Origin: an uncultured Acidovorax sp. | GTDB lineage: Bacteria; Pseudomonadota; Gammaproteobacteria; Burkholderiales; Burkholderiaceae_C | NCBI GenBank assembly: GCA_913774955.1 | Contig: CAJYKV010000024.1 | Coordinates: 310,001 to 374,000, forward strand | Length of the DNA stretch: 64,000 bases | Reading direction: 5' to 3' | Part shown: positions 18,430 to 26,554 of the stretch, piece by piece | Position numbering within the stretch: the first letter of the stretch is position 1 | Layout: every line of letters begins with the position of its first letter | Notes under the pieces: model-generated | Database searches by the model: none | What the model saw: the letters and a program-made list of their open reading frames with translations, nothing else | What the model was told of the DNA's origin: nothing | Made by a program: the position numbers and the translations under genes

Positions 18430-20682
18430 ATGAAGTTCGACACCCCCGCCACCGCCAACCCCATCGACCAGCTCAGGGTCGTGGGCCAGCCGGTGAACCG
18501 CATCGACGGCCTGCGCAAGACCACCGGTACCGCGCCCTACGCCTATGAACGGCACGACGTGGCGCCCGACGCGGCCTACGGCGTCGTCGTGGGTTCCGCC
18601 ATCGCGCGCGGCACCATCCGCCGCATCGACCTGGACCGCGCCCGCCGCGCACCCGGCGTGCTCGCCATCGTGACGGCGCAATCGGCCGGCAAGCTGGGCC
18701 AGGGCAAGATGAACACCGCGCCGCTGCTCGCCGGCCCGCAGGTCGACCACTACCACCAGGCCGTGGCCCTGGTGGTGGCTGAGACCTTCGAGCAGGCCCG
18801 CGCCGCCGCCCAGCTGGTGCGCGTGGACTACGACCGCCAGCCCGGCAACTACGACCTCGCCGCCGGCAAGGACGCGGCCAAGAAGCCCAAGGACATCAAC
18901 GGCGATGCGCCCGATACGTCCGTGGGCGACTTCACCGGTGCCTTCGCCGCCGCCCCCGTGCAGATCGATGCCACCTACACCACGCCCGACCAGTCGCACG
19001 CCATGATGGAGCCGCACGCCACCATCGCGGCGTGGAAGGGCGACCAGCTCACCGTATGGACGTCGAACCAGATGATCGCCTGGGGCCAGGGCGAACTGGC
19101 CAAGACCCTGGGCATCCCGAAAGAGAAGGTGCGGCTGGTGTCGCCCTTCATCGGCGGCGGCTTCGGCGGCAAGCTCTTCCTGCGGGCCGACGCCCTGCTC
19201 GCCGCCCTGGGCGCGCGCGCGGCGAAGCGCCCGGTCAAGGTCGCGCTGCAGCGCCCGCTGATGATGAACAACACCACGCACCGGCCCGCCACCATCCAGC
19301 GCGTGCGCATAGGCGCCGACGCGCAGGGCAGGATCCTCGCGATCGGCCACGAGTGCTGGTCGGGCGACCTGCCCGGCGGCCAGGCCGACGGCGCGGTGGA
19401 CCAGACCCGCAGGCTGTATGCGGGCACGAACCGCATGACCGCGACGCGCCTGGCGGAACTGCACCTTCCCGAAGGCAACGCCATGCGCGCACCCGGCGAG
19501 GCCACCGGCCACATGGCACTCGAGGTCGCCATGGACGAACTCGCCGAGAAGCTGAAGATGGACCCGGTGGAACTGCGCATCCGCAACGACACACAGGTCG
19601 TGCCCGACACCACGGGAGAAAAGGGCGGCGACAAGGAAAGTGCAGGCCAGCGCCCCGAAAAGCGCTTCTCGCAGCGCCAGCTGGTGGAATGCCTGCGCCT
19701 GGGCGCCGAACGCTTCGGCTGGAATGCGCGCAACCCGCTGCCGGCCCAGCGCCGCGAGGGCCGCTGGTGGGTGGGCCTGGGCGTGGCGTCGGCCTACCGC
19801 GGCGCGCCCGTCATGAAATCCGGCGCCCGCGTGCGCCTGGATGGAGAGGGCCGCATCCTGGTGGAAACCGACATGACCGACATCGGCACCGGCACCTACA
19901 CCATCATCGCGCAGACCGCCGCCGAGATGATGGGCGTGCCGCTCTCGCGCGTCGCGGTGCGGCTGGGCGATTCCGACTTCCCCGTCTCGGCTGGCTCGGG
20001 CGGGCAATGGGGCGCGGCCAGCTCCACCTCGGGCGTCTACGCCGCCTGCGTGAAACTGCGCGAGGCCGTCACCGCCAAGCTGGGCCTGGACCCGGCCGCC
20101 GCCCGGTTCGCCGACGGGCAGGTGTCGGCGGGAGGCCGCAGCATGGCGCTCGCCGATGCCGCCCGCGACGGCGAACTGAAGGCCGAGGACACCATCGAAT
20201 TCGGCGTGCTGGAGAAGGAAACCCAGCAATCCACCTTTGGCGCGCATTTCGTCGAGGTGGCCGTGGACGCGTTCACCGCCGAAGTGCGCGTGCGCCGCAT
20301 GCTGGCCGTCTGCGCGGCGGGCCGCATCCTGAACCCCAAGTCGGCCCGCAGCCAGGTGATCGGCGCGATGACCATGGGCGTCGGCGGCGCGCTGATGGAA
20401 GAACTCGCCGTGGACACGCGCCTGGGCTTCTTCGCGAACCACGACCTCGCGGGCTACGAGGTGCCGGTGCATGCCGACATCCCGCACCAGGAGGTGGTCT
20501 TCCTCGACGAGACCGATCCGCGTGCCTCGCCGATGAAGGCCAAGGGAGTGGGCGAGCTGGGCATCTGCGGCGTGAGCGCCGCCATCGCCAACGCCGTCTA
20601 CAACGCGACCGGCGTGCGCGTGCGGGACTATCCCGTCACGCTCGACAAGCTGATCGACGGGATGCCGCGCACCGCGGCCTGA
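18430..20682 (+). CDS. paoC: PaoC-like molybdenum cofactor-binding subunit
   Basis: Catalytic subunit (750 aa) that should bind molybdopterin cytosine dinucleotide and oxidise aldehydes to acids. Family motifs: the Moco-binding SPFIGGGFGGKLFLRADALL about residue 238, MTDIGTGTYTIIAQTAAEM about 480, and the base-catalyst glutamate in KGVGELGICGVSAAIANAV near residue 700. No signal is present, consistent with export bound to the Tat subunit PaoA. No XdhC/PaoD-type insertion chaperone gene follows; the next gene is convergent. Specific substrates are unknown; E. coli Pao prefers aromatic aldehydes. Confidence 0.88.
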   Translation: MKFDTPATANPIDQLRVVGQPVNRIDGLRKTTGTAPYAYERHDVAPDAAYGVVVGSAIARGTIRRIDLDRARRAPGVLAIVTAQSAGKLGQGKMNTAPLLAGPQVDHYHQAVALVVAETFEQARAAAQLVRVDYDRQPGNYDLAAGKDAAKKPKDINGDAPDTSVGDFTGAFAAAPVQIDATYTTPDQSHAMMEPHATIAAWKGDQLTVWTSNQMIAWGQGELAKTLGIPKEKVRLVSPFIGGGFGGKLFLRADALLAALGARAAKRPVKVALQRPLMMNNTTHRPATIQRVRIGADAQGRILAIGHECWSGDLPGGQADGAVDQTRRLYAGTNRMTATRLAELHLPEGNAMRAPGEATGHMALEVAMDELAEKLKMDPVELRIRNDTQVVPDTTGEKGGDKESAGQRPEKRFSQRQLVECLRLGAERFGWNARNPLPAQRREGRWWVGLGVASAYRGAPVMKSGARVRLDGEGRILVETDMTDIGTGTYTIIAQTAAEMMGVPLSRVAVRLGDSDFPVSAGSGGQWGAASSTSGVYAACVKLREAVTAKLGLDPAAARFADGQVSAGGRSMALADAARDGELKAEDTIEFGVLEKETQQSTFGAHFVEVAVDAFTAEVRVRRMLAVCAAGRILNPKSARSQVIGAMTMGVGGALMEELAVDTRLGFFANHDLAGYEVPVHADIPHQEVVFLDETDPRASPMKAKGVGELGICGVSAAIANAVYNATGVRVRDYPVTLDKLIDGMPRTAA

Positions 20683-20741
20683 CGGGGAGCGTGCCGCCTG
20701 CCTGCCGGCCCCTGCTCCGGGGAGGCATGGCAGGGCGGGAG

Positions 20742-20769
20742 ACGGCCCGCGGTCCCCGGACCGGGCCGT
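20742..20769. terminator. Hairpin between convergent paoC and metallopeptidase genes
   Basis: ACGGCCC-GC-GGTCC pairs with GGACC-GGGCCGT around CC, leaving a 2-base bulge. There is no T run, so it may act as a weak two-way stop or merely block read-through. Confidence 0.4.
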
Positions 20770-21293
20770 CAGTCCCGCCAGAGCGGCTCGCCGCCGCGCT
20801 CCAGGTGGGTGAGGTACACGCGCGTGTCGAACTCGTACTGGTGGTAGCGCGGCTCCATCGACTCGCAGAGCTGGTAAAACGCCTTGCCGTGGTCCTTCTC
20901 GCGCAGGTGCGCCAGCTCGTGCACCACGATCATCCGCAGGAATTCCTCGGGCACGCGCTTGAACATCGAGGCCACGCGGATCTCGTGGCGCGCCGCCAGC
21001 CGGCCGCCCTGCACGCGCGACGACGCCGTGTGCAGCCCCAGCGCATGCCGCATCACGTGGATCTTGCTGTCGAACACCACCTTGTTCACCGGCGCCGCGT
21101 GGCGCAGGTGGCGCGCCTTCAGGTCGGCCGCATAGCGGTAGAGGGATTTGTCGTCGCGCACCGCATGCGCCTGCGGGTAGCGCCGAAGCAGCAGGCCGCC
21201 GAGCCCATCGCCGTCCGCGAGGGCCGCGACCTGCGCGAGCAGCGGCTCGGGGTAGCCCTGCAGATAGGGCAGCGGATGGGGAGCAGGAAGCAT
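20769..21293 (-). CDS. YgjP-like metallopeptidase (DUF45/WLM family)
   Basis: A 174-aa predicted zinc peptidase. The start MLPAPHPLPYLQGYP is preferred because the longer in-frame extension is an Ala-rich leader with no family character. The zinc site is VVHELAHLREKDHGKAFYQL, with HELAH plus the downstream histidine in DHGKAF, the pattern of the YgjP/SprT-like group. Function in bacteria of this type is not well established. The gene is convergent with paoC and precedes nothing on its own strand downstream. Confidence 0.82.
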   Translation of the reverse strand: MLPAPHPLPYLQGYPEPLLAQVAALADGDGLGGLLLRRYPQAHAVRDDKSLYRYAADLKARHLRHAAPVNKVVFDSKIHVMRHALGLHTASSRVQGGRLAARHEIRVASMFKRVPEEFLRMIVVHELAHLREKDHGKAFYQLCESMEPRYHQYEFDTRVYLTHLERGGEPLWRD

Positions 21294-21357
21294 GGCAACC
21301 GGGCCGGCCGCGACCGGCCGGAAGTGAGTCAGTCGATCGGTCGACTGACAGAGCGTA

Positions 21358-21996
21358 TCAGTGCAGGTGGCGGGGGCGCCGGCCGCCGCCGCCGCCATGG
21401 CCGCCACTGCCGGGGCCTCCGCCCGTGCCGCGGGGAGGCTTGCCGATCTCCAGCGAATTCACCAGGGCATCGAAGCGCTGCGAGAAGAGCTTGTCGATCT
21501 CCGCCACCACGCCGCCCAGTTCGGCGCCGTCGAAATGGCGCTCCATGAGGTGCACCACGTCCTGCACCAGCAGGTCGCGCTGCACCTGCATGATGGCCGC
21601 GGGCGTCGGGCCCACGAACAGCATCACGAAATCGTCGCGCGCCTCGGTGCCGTCGTCCTCTTCCTCTTCGTCGAACTCGGTGTCGTAGAACGTGACCTCG
21701 ATGGCCGCGCCCTGCTCCGAGAGTTCGTTCAGGCTCATGCACATCTCGTCGAGCGACTGGCGGAAGTCCTCGTCGCCGTGCACCGTCCAGCAGATGTTCA
21801 GCACGTGCTCCTTGGCATCGAATTCGATGCCGGGCTCTTCCTCGTAGGCGCTCGCCGCCCCGTCGGCCAGCGACCGGGCGCCCGCGTACTTCCAGAGCGG
21901 CTTGAGCGCGTCCTGCAGCTGCTCGAACGTGGTGTCGGCACGCATCTGCACCTGGCCGTGGACATGGATTTCAAAAGGAGCGTTGTAACTTGACAT
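21358..21996 (-). CDS. Acidic protein of unknown function (DUF6806-like)
   Basis: A 212-aa cytoplasmic-looking protein starting MSSYNAPFEIHVHGQVQM; a longer reading frame runs into the tRNA-Leu gene and is not credible as protein. Visible features are an acidic patch (EFDEEEEDDGTEARDD) near residue 110, a helical C-terminal half, and a Gly/His-rich tail (GGGPGSGGHGGGGG). I associate it with a beta-proteobacterial unknown family, DUF6806, from memory and with modest certainty. It lies 14 bp from the 3' end of tRNA-Leu on the same strand and may be read with it. Confidence 0.65.
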   Translation of the reverse strand: MSSYNAPFEIHVHGQVQMRADTTFEQLQDALKPLWKYAGARSLADGAASAYEEEPGIEFDAKEHVLNICWTVHGDEDFRQSLDEMCMSLNELSEQGAAIEVTFYDTEFDEEEEDDGTEARDDFVMLFVGPTPAAIMQVQRDLLVQDVVHLMERHFDGAELGGVVAEIDKLFSQRFDALVNSLEIGKPPRGTGGGPGSGGHGGGGGRRPRHLH

Positions 21997-22009
21997 GATC
22001 GAATCGTAG

Positions 22010-22101
22010 TGGTGCCCCGAGCCGGGATCGAACCGGCACGCCCCTTCGCAGGAAGCGGCGGATTTTAAGTCCGCAGTGTCTACCAATTTCACCATCGGGG
22101 C
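22010..22101 (-). tRNA. tRNA-Leu (anticodon UAA)
   Basis: Type II tRNA with a long variable arm. The acceptor arms GCCCCGA and TCGGGGC pair fully, CCA is encoded, the anticodon loop reads ACTTAAAATC giving UAA, and the T loop is GGTTCGATCC. It lies at the left edge of the T6SS operon, beyond that operon's terminator. Confidence 0.96.
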
Positions 22102-22217
22102 GCCGGCTGCGCCGCCCGGGTTCCGCATCGCAGCGTAACCCCGGAGCGGGGACCGTGCAACGCCCGCCCGGCCTTTCCGGGAGGGGCCTGCAGGCGAATG
22201 CGCCTGCACGGCAAAGG

Positions 22218-22240
22218 AAAAAGGGAAGCCGCGGCTTCCC
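22218..22240 (-). terminator. Terminator of the T6SS operon
   Basis: A perfect palindrome, GGGAAGCCGCGGCTTCCC, is followed on the minus strand by five Ts. It sits about 150 bp after the clpV stop and before tRNA-Leu, so it closes the 17-gene leftward unit. Confidence 0.8.
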
Positions 22241-22386
22241 TCGTCGAATGGGTGGGAACTTCGCGGGTTCCCGGCAGTGGCTCCGGTCGGCGGGGCCTGG
22301 CCCCGGCCGCGGAAAACCCCTCATTATGTACCAAACCGTCCCGTGCCCTCGCGGGCGCCGGTGGAGCCTGCCGTGCCGTGCCCGGT

Positions 22387-25233
22387 TCAAGCCTCGTCGT
22401 AGGCAATGGAGAAATCGCTGCCTTCCACCCCCAGGCGGATGTGGCGGATGGACTTCCCATCGACCGAGCTCTGCAGGAACTGCATCGCCAGGCGCGGCAG
22501 CAGGTTCTGCGTGATGATGCCGTCCACCATGCGCGCTCCGGACTCCACCTCGGTGCAGCGCTGGCGGATGAGCTGCACGGCCGCATCGTCGATCTCCAGC
22601 ACCGCGCCGTGGCGCTCGGCGATCCGCGCCTGGATGCGCTGGAGCTGCAGGCGGATGATCTGCTCGAGCATCGCGTCCGAGATCGGGTAGTACGGCACCA
22701 CCACCAGCCGGCCCAGCAGCGCGGCCGGAAACTTCTCCAGCAGCGGCTTGCGCACCGCCTGGGCCAATGCCTCGGGCTGTGGCGCCAGCTCGGGGTCGCG
22801 GCACATGCCGGCGATCAGTTCCGAGCCCACGTTCGAGGTCAGGATGATCACCGTGTTCTTGAAGTCGATGTAGCGGCCCTCGCCATCCTCCATCCAGCCC
22901 TTGTCGAACACCTGGAAGAACAGCTCGTGCACGTCCGGGTGCGCCTTCTCGATCTCGTCGAGCAGCACCACGCTATAGGGCCGGCGGCGCACCGCCTCGG
23001 TCAGCACACCGCCTTCGCCGTAGCCCACGTAGCCGGGCGGCGCGCCCTTGAGCGTGGAGACGGTGTGGGCCTCCTGGTACTCGCTCATGTTGATGGTGAT
23101 GAGGTTCTGCTCGCCGCCGTACAGCGCCTCGGCCAGCGACAAAGCGGTCTCGGTCTTGCCGACGCCCGACGGGCCGGCCAGCAGGAACACGCCGATCGGC
23201 TTGCCGGGGTTGTCCAGTTGGGCGCGCGCCGTCTGGATGCGCCGCGTGATCGCCTCCAGGCCGTGGCGCTGGCCGATCACCCGCTTCTCCAGCGTGTCGG
23301 CGAGCGTCAGCACGGACTGCACCTCGTCGCGCACCATGCGGCCCACGGGAATGCCCGTCCACTCGGCCACCACGGCTGCCACCACGCCGGCGTCCACCAC
23401 GGGCTGCAGCAGCGGATCCTCGCCCTGCAGGCGGGCCAGTTCCTCACGCAGGGCGCCGAGCGCCTGCGGCGTGGCGCCAGCCGGGGACGGCGAGGTGCCC
23501 GGGGCCGCGTCGGTGCCCGCGGGGGTCTCGGTGGATGCGGGGGTTTCGCCAGCGCGGGGAGGCGCAGAGGTTGCCGATGCGGCAGCCGTTGCCGATGCCG
23601 ATGCCGTTGCCGTTGCCGTTGCCGATGCCGATGCCGCGGCAGGCGTCTCTGCAGAGCCCGCCGCCGCCCCGCTGCCCTCGGACTTGCCAGCCTGCTTCAG
23701 CAGCTCCGCTTCCGCCTCCACGATCTGCTGCACCAGCACCTTCTCGCGCTCGAACCGCTCCTGCAGTTCGGCCTGCTCCGCCCGCAGGCGTTCGATCGAC
23801 GTGCCGATGGCCGCAAAGCGCTCCGCGTCGCCCACGCCCAGGTCCAGTTCGCGCTGCACGATGTCCTTTTCGACCGCCAGCGCCTCCAGCTGCCGCACCA
23901 CCGACTCCAGCCGCGCGGGCGTCGCATGCAGACCCAGCGCCACGCGCGAGCAGGCGGTGTCCAGCAGGCTCACGGCCTTGTCGGGCAGTTGGCGCGAGGG
24001 AATGTAGCGGTGCGACAGCGTCACCGCGGCGGCCACGGCGTCCTCGCCGATGCGCACCTTGTGGTGGCCTTCCAGCTTCGCGGCCACGCCGCGCAACATG
24101 TGCACCGCCTTGGCCTCGTCCGGTTCGTGGATCTGCACGAGCTGGAAGCGGCGGGTGAGCGCCGGGTCCTTCTCGATGTATTTCTTGTACTCGGCCCAGG
24201 TGGTCGCGCCGATGGTGCGCAGCACGCCGCGCGCCAGCGCCGGCTTGAGCAGGTTGGCGGCATCGCCCGTGCCCGCCTGCCCGCCCGCGCCGACCAGCGT
24301 GTGCACCTCGTCGATGAACAGCACGATCGGCACGGTGCTGGCCTGCACTTCGTCCAGCAGCGAGCGCAGCCGGTTCTCGAACTCGCCCTTCATGCTCGCG
24401 CCGGCCTGCAGCAGGCCGATGTCCACCACGCGCAGCTGCACGTCCTTGAGCGGCGGCGGCACGTCGCCCGCGGCGATGCGCAGCGCCAGGCCCTCCACCA
24501 CCGCCGTCTTGCCCACGCCGGCCTCGCCGACCAGGATGGGGTTGTTCTGCCGCCGGCGCATGAGGATGTCCACCATCTGGCGCACTTCCTCGTCGCGGCC
24601 CGTGACCGGATCGAGCTCCTGCTGGCGCGCGCGCTCCGTCAGGTCCACCGTGTAGCGCTTCAATGCCTCGCCGGGGCCGGCCGCCTCGGCGGTGGCGCCG
24701 CTCGCCTCGCCGGGCACGCCGCCCAGGCCGCTGCCGTCCGCCGCCTTCAGGCGCGACTCGGGCGAATCCGGCAGCAGGCGGCCGAACATCTCGCTCAGCG
24801 CGGGCTCGCCCAGCTTGTTGAATTCGGCCGAGATCGCGCGCAGCTCATTGGCCAGCACGCGCGTGCGCAGCATGCCGGAGAGCCAGTACGCGCTGCGGAT
24901 CTGCGACTCGCCGTACATCAGCGTGGCATACACCCAGCCGCGCTCGATCGAGGATTCGATCTGCGCCGAGAAATCGCTGATCGACGTCGCGCCGCGCGGC
25001 AGGCGGTCCAGGCTCTGCAGCACGTCGGCGGCGAGCCGGTCGGAATCCACAGCGAAGTGGCGCAGCAGCCGGATCAGGTCGGAGTCCGTCTCCTGCAGCA
25101 ACTGGTGCAGCCAGTGCACCAGCTCCACGTACGGATTGCCGCGCAGCTTGCAGAACACGGTCGCGCTTTCCAGCGATTTGAAGAGCAGGGGATTGAGCTT
25201 GCCGAAAAGGGCTTGCCGGCTGATTTCAGACAT
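22387..25233 (-). CDS. clpV: TssH (ClpV), T6SS sheath-recycling AAA+ ATPase
   Basis: Hexameric unfoldase that disassembles the contracted TssB/TssC sheath (948 aa). It has an N-terminal Clp domain (about 1-150), first AAA+ module with Walker A GEAGVGKT (236-243) and Walker B FIDEVH (306-311), middle coiled coil (about 440-515), and second AAA+ module with Walker A GPSGVGKT (687-694). Between the middle domain and the second module lies an unusual Ala/Ser/Thr/Pro linker (about 518-588), encoded partly by a hexanucleotide repeat. Family members generally lack such a long insert. It is the last gene of the operon, 97 bp after tssG, followed by a terminator. Confidence 0.96.
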   Translation of the reverse strand: MSEISRQALFGKLNPLLFKSLESATVFCKLRGNPYVELVHWLHQLLQETDSDLIRLLRHFAVDSDRLAADVLQSLDRLPRGATSISDFSAQIESSIERGWVYATLMYGESQIRSAYWLSGMLRTRVLANELRAISAEFNKLGEPALSEMFGRLLPDSPESRLKAADGSGLGGVPGEASGATAEAAGPGEALKRYTVDLTERARQQELDPVTGRDEEVRQMVDILMRRRQNNPILVGEAGVGKTAVVEGLALRIAAGDVPPPLKDVQLRVVDIGLLQAGASMKGEFENRLRSLLDEVQASTVPIVLFIDEVHTLVGAGGQAGTGDAANLLKPALARGVLRTIGATTWAEYKKYIEKDPALTRRFQLVQIHEPDEAKAVHMLRGVAAKLEGHHKVRIGEDAVAAAVTLSHRYIPSRQLPDKAVSLLDTACSRVALGLHATPARLESVVRQLEALAVEKDIVQRELDLGVGDAERFAAIGTSIERLRAEQAELQERFEREKVLVQQIVEAEAELLKQAGKSEGSGAAAGSAETPAAASASATATATASASATAAASATSAPPRAGETPASTETPAGTDAAPGTSPSPAGATPQALGALREELARLQGEDPLLQPVVDAGVVAAVVAEWTGIPVGRMVRDEVQSVLTLADTLEKRVIGQRHGLEAITRRIQTARAQLDNPGKPIGVFLLAGPSGVGKTETALSLAEALYGGEQNLITINMSEYQEAHTVSTLKGAPPGYVGYGEGGVLTEAVRRRPYSVVLLDEIEKAHPDVHELFFQVFDKGWMEDGEGRYIDFKNTVIILTSNVGSELIAGMCRDPELAPQPEALAQAVRKPLLEKFPAALLGRLVVVPYYPISDAMLEQIIRLQLQRIQARIAERHGAVLEIDDAAVQLIRQRCTEVESGARMVDGIITQNLLPRLAMQFLQSSVDGKSIRHIRLGVEGSDFSIAYDEA
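23588..23635. repeat. Hexanucleotide tandem repeat inside clpV
   Basis: Eight in-frame 6-bp units of the form G(A/T)TGCC lie in a row. Read on the minus strand they give alternating Ala-Ser and Ala-Thr dipeptides (GCATCG/GCAACG codons). Units differ only at one base, so slippage or unequal exchange could change copy number without breaking the frame. Confidence 0.9.
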
Positions 25234-25330
25234 GGGACCTCGCGGAGATGGATGGAAACGGTTCTAAAAAGGAAATAGAAAAAAGAGAAAAACGACAAGA
25301 GCGGTGCAGGACACGGCAGGGAGCGAGCCG

Positions 25331-26554
25331 TCAGGACACCTCCGCCCCGGCGGCTTCCGCGGTGTGCGCGGAACGGGCCGCGGCATCGGCCCGGCCAGCG
25401 CCCGCCGGGGACCGCGCGGCGCGGCGCGACGCCTTGCGCTCCGCCAGCCATTGCTCCGCATCGAGCCGGAAGTCGTCCGGGTCGCGCTGCGCCGGCCCGG
25501 CGAACGACCACGTCGTCCAGCCGAGCCGCACGCTGCCGCCGAGCTGGCAGGGCGGCACGTCCTCGCGGCGCAGGATCAATTCGTAGTCCCAGGCGAACTC
25601 GATGCCCACGTAGTTGCGCACCCAGTCGACCAGGGCCTGGAAATCCTCGCCGCCGGGGAGGAAGCGTTCGTACTGCGCCAACGGCAGCGGCCCGATGCGC
25701 AACCGGAACTTGCCCTGCGCGTCGGGCACGCGGCTGCCCACCACGGTGTCCACGCCCAGGCGGGAATTGCGCGGCACGCGCGACAGCGCGGTCTGCTGGT
25801 CCGGCTCCAGCGCAAGGTAGTGCAGCGTGAACTCCACCAGCTCCACCGGCACCTCGAAGAACAGCCGGATCGCGGACGCCAGCCCCTCGGGGTTGCGCGT
25901 CCAGCGCGTGAGATGCCCGGCCAGGTATTGCTTGGCATGGCCGGGCACCGCGTCGCGTTCGCGCTGCGTGGCCTCGCCGTATCCGATCAGGCTGCGCAGG
26001 TGCCGGCCGAACAGGTCGTTGTCGGGGCGGTCGAGCGAGGTCACGGGCTGCGGATCGGACCACGCCCGGAAGAACAGCATCAGCAGCCGGTGGTGGAAGA
26101 TGTCCGAGAACCGTGCCAGCGTGGGGTCATCGTACTGCCGCAGGCGCTCGCGCACGTACTCGGTCAGGTGCGTGGGCAGCGGCCCGTTCGGGCCGTAGAG
26201 CCCGAAGTTCCATACCGTCAGCCGCTCGGGCTGGCCCGCCGTGCCGGGCAGCACCTCGGCCAGCGTCGCGGGCGCGAACGCCAGCGACGGGTCCTGCCCC
26301 AGCCGCAGCGGCTCGTCGCGCGGGCGCAGCGCCTTGCCGAAACGGGGCTGCCGCCGGCTGCGCGCCTGCAGCACGCGCAGCGCGAAGAACAGATCGAACG
26401 GATGCGGGTCCTGCCGCAGCCGCTGCCAGAAGCCGGCGGCGTCCGGGCCGCTTTCCTGCGCGGCGCCATGCGGCTGGGGCTGGGGCTGCGGATGCGGCTC
26501 CGCCTGCGCCCCGGGCGCAGCGCCGGACTCCGACGGCAGGCGGTCGCCGCTCAC
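25331..26554 (-). CDS. tssG: TssG, T6SS baseplate protein
   Basis: Baseplate wedge component (407 aa) that works with TssF, TssE and TssK. The GTG start at 26554 overlaps the tssF stop by 4 bp (GTGA), giving MSGDRLPSES. The first ~45 residues are His/Pro/Gln-rich; the conserved part begins with FWQRLRQDPHPFDLFFALRV and ends with the WDYELILRREDVP region, followed by an Ala-rich tail. Slightly longer than average because of both tails. Confidence 0.92.
   Translation of the reverse strand: MSGDRLPSESGAAPGAQAEPHPQPQPQPHGAAQESGPDAAGFWQRLRQDPHPFDLFFALRVLQARSRRQPRFGKALRPRDEPLRLGQDPSLAFAPATLAEVLPGTAGQPERLTVWNFGLYGPNGPLPTHLTEYVRERLRQYDDPTLARFSDIFHHRLLMLFFRAWSDPQPVTSLDRPDNDLFGRHLRSLIGYGEATQRERDAVPGHAKQYLAGHLTRWTRNPEGLASAIRLFFEVPVELVEFTLHYLALEPDQQTALSRVPRNSRLGVDTVVGSRVPDAQGKFRLRIGPLPLAQYERFLPGGEDFQALVDWVRNYVGIEFAWDYELILRREDVPPCQLGGSVRLGWTTWSFAGPAQRDPDDFRLDAEQWLAERKASRRAARSPAGAGRADAAARSAHTAEAAGAEVS

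Noticed and set aside
20769-21407. Longer N-terminus for the metallopeptidase (38 extra residues)
   Set aside because: The extension is Ala-rich low-complexity sequence without family likeness; the ATG at 21293 fits the domain start.
22010-22209. Protein extension of the acidic unknown gene across tRNA-Leu
   Set aside because: The extra residues are simply the translated tRNA; the ATG at 21996 is the sensible start.
23588-23635. Short tandem repeats considered as a CRISPR or other array
   Set aside because: The units are 6 bp, without spacers, and lie in frame within clpV.
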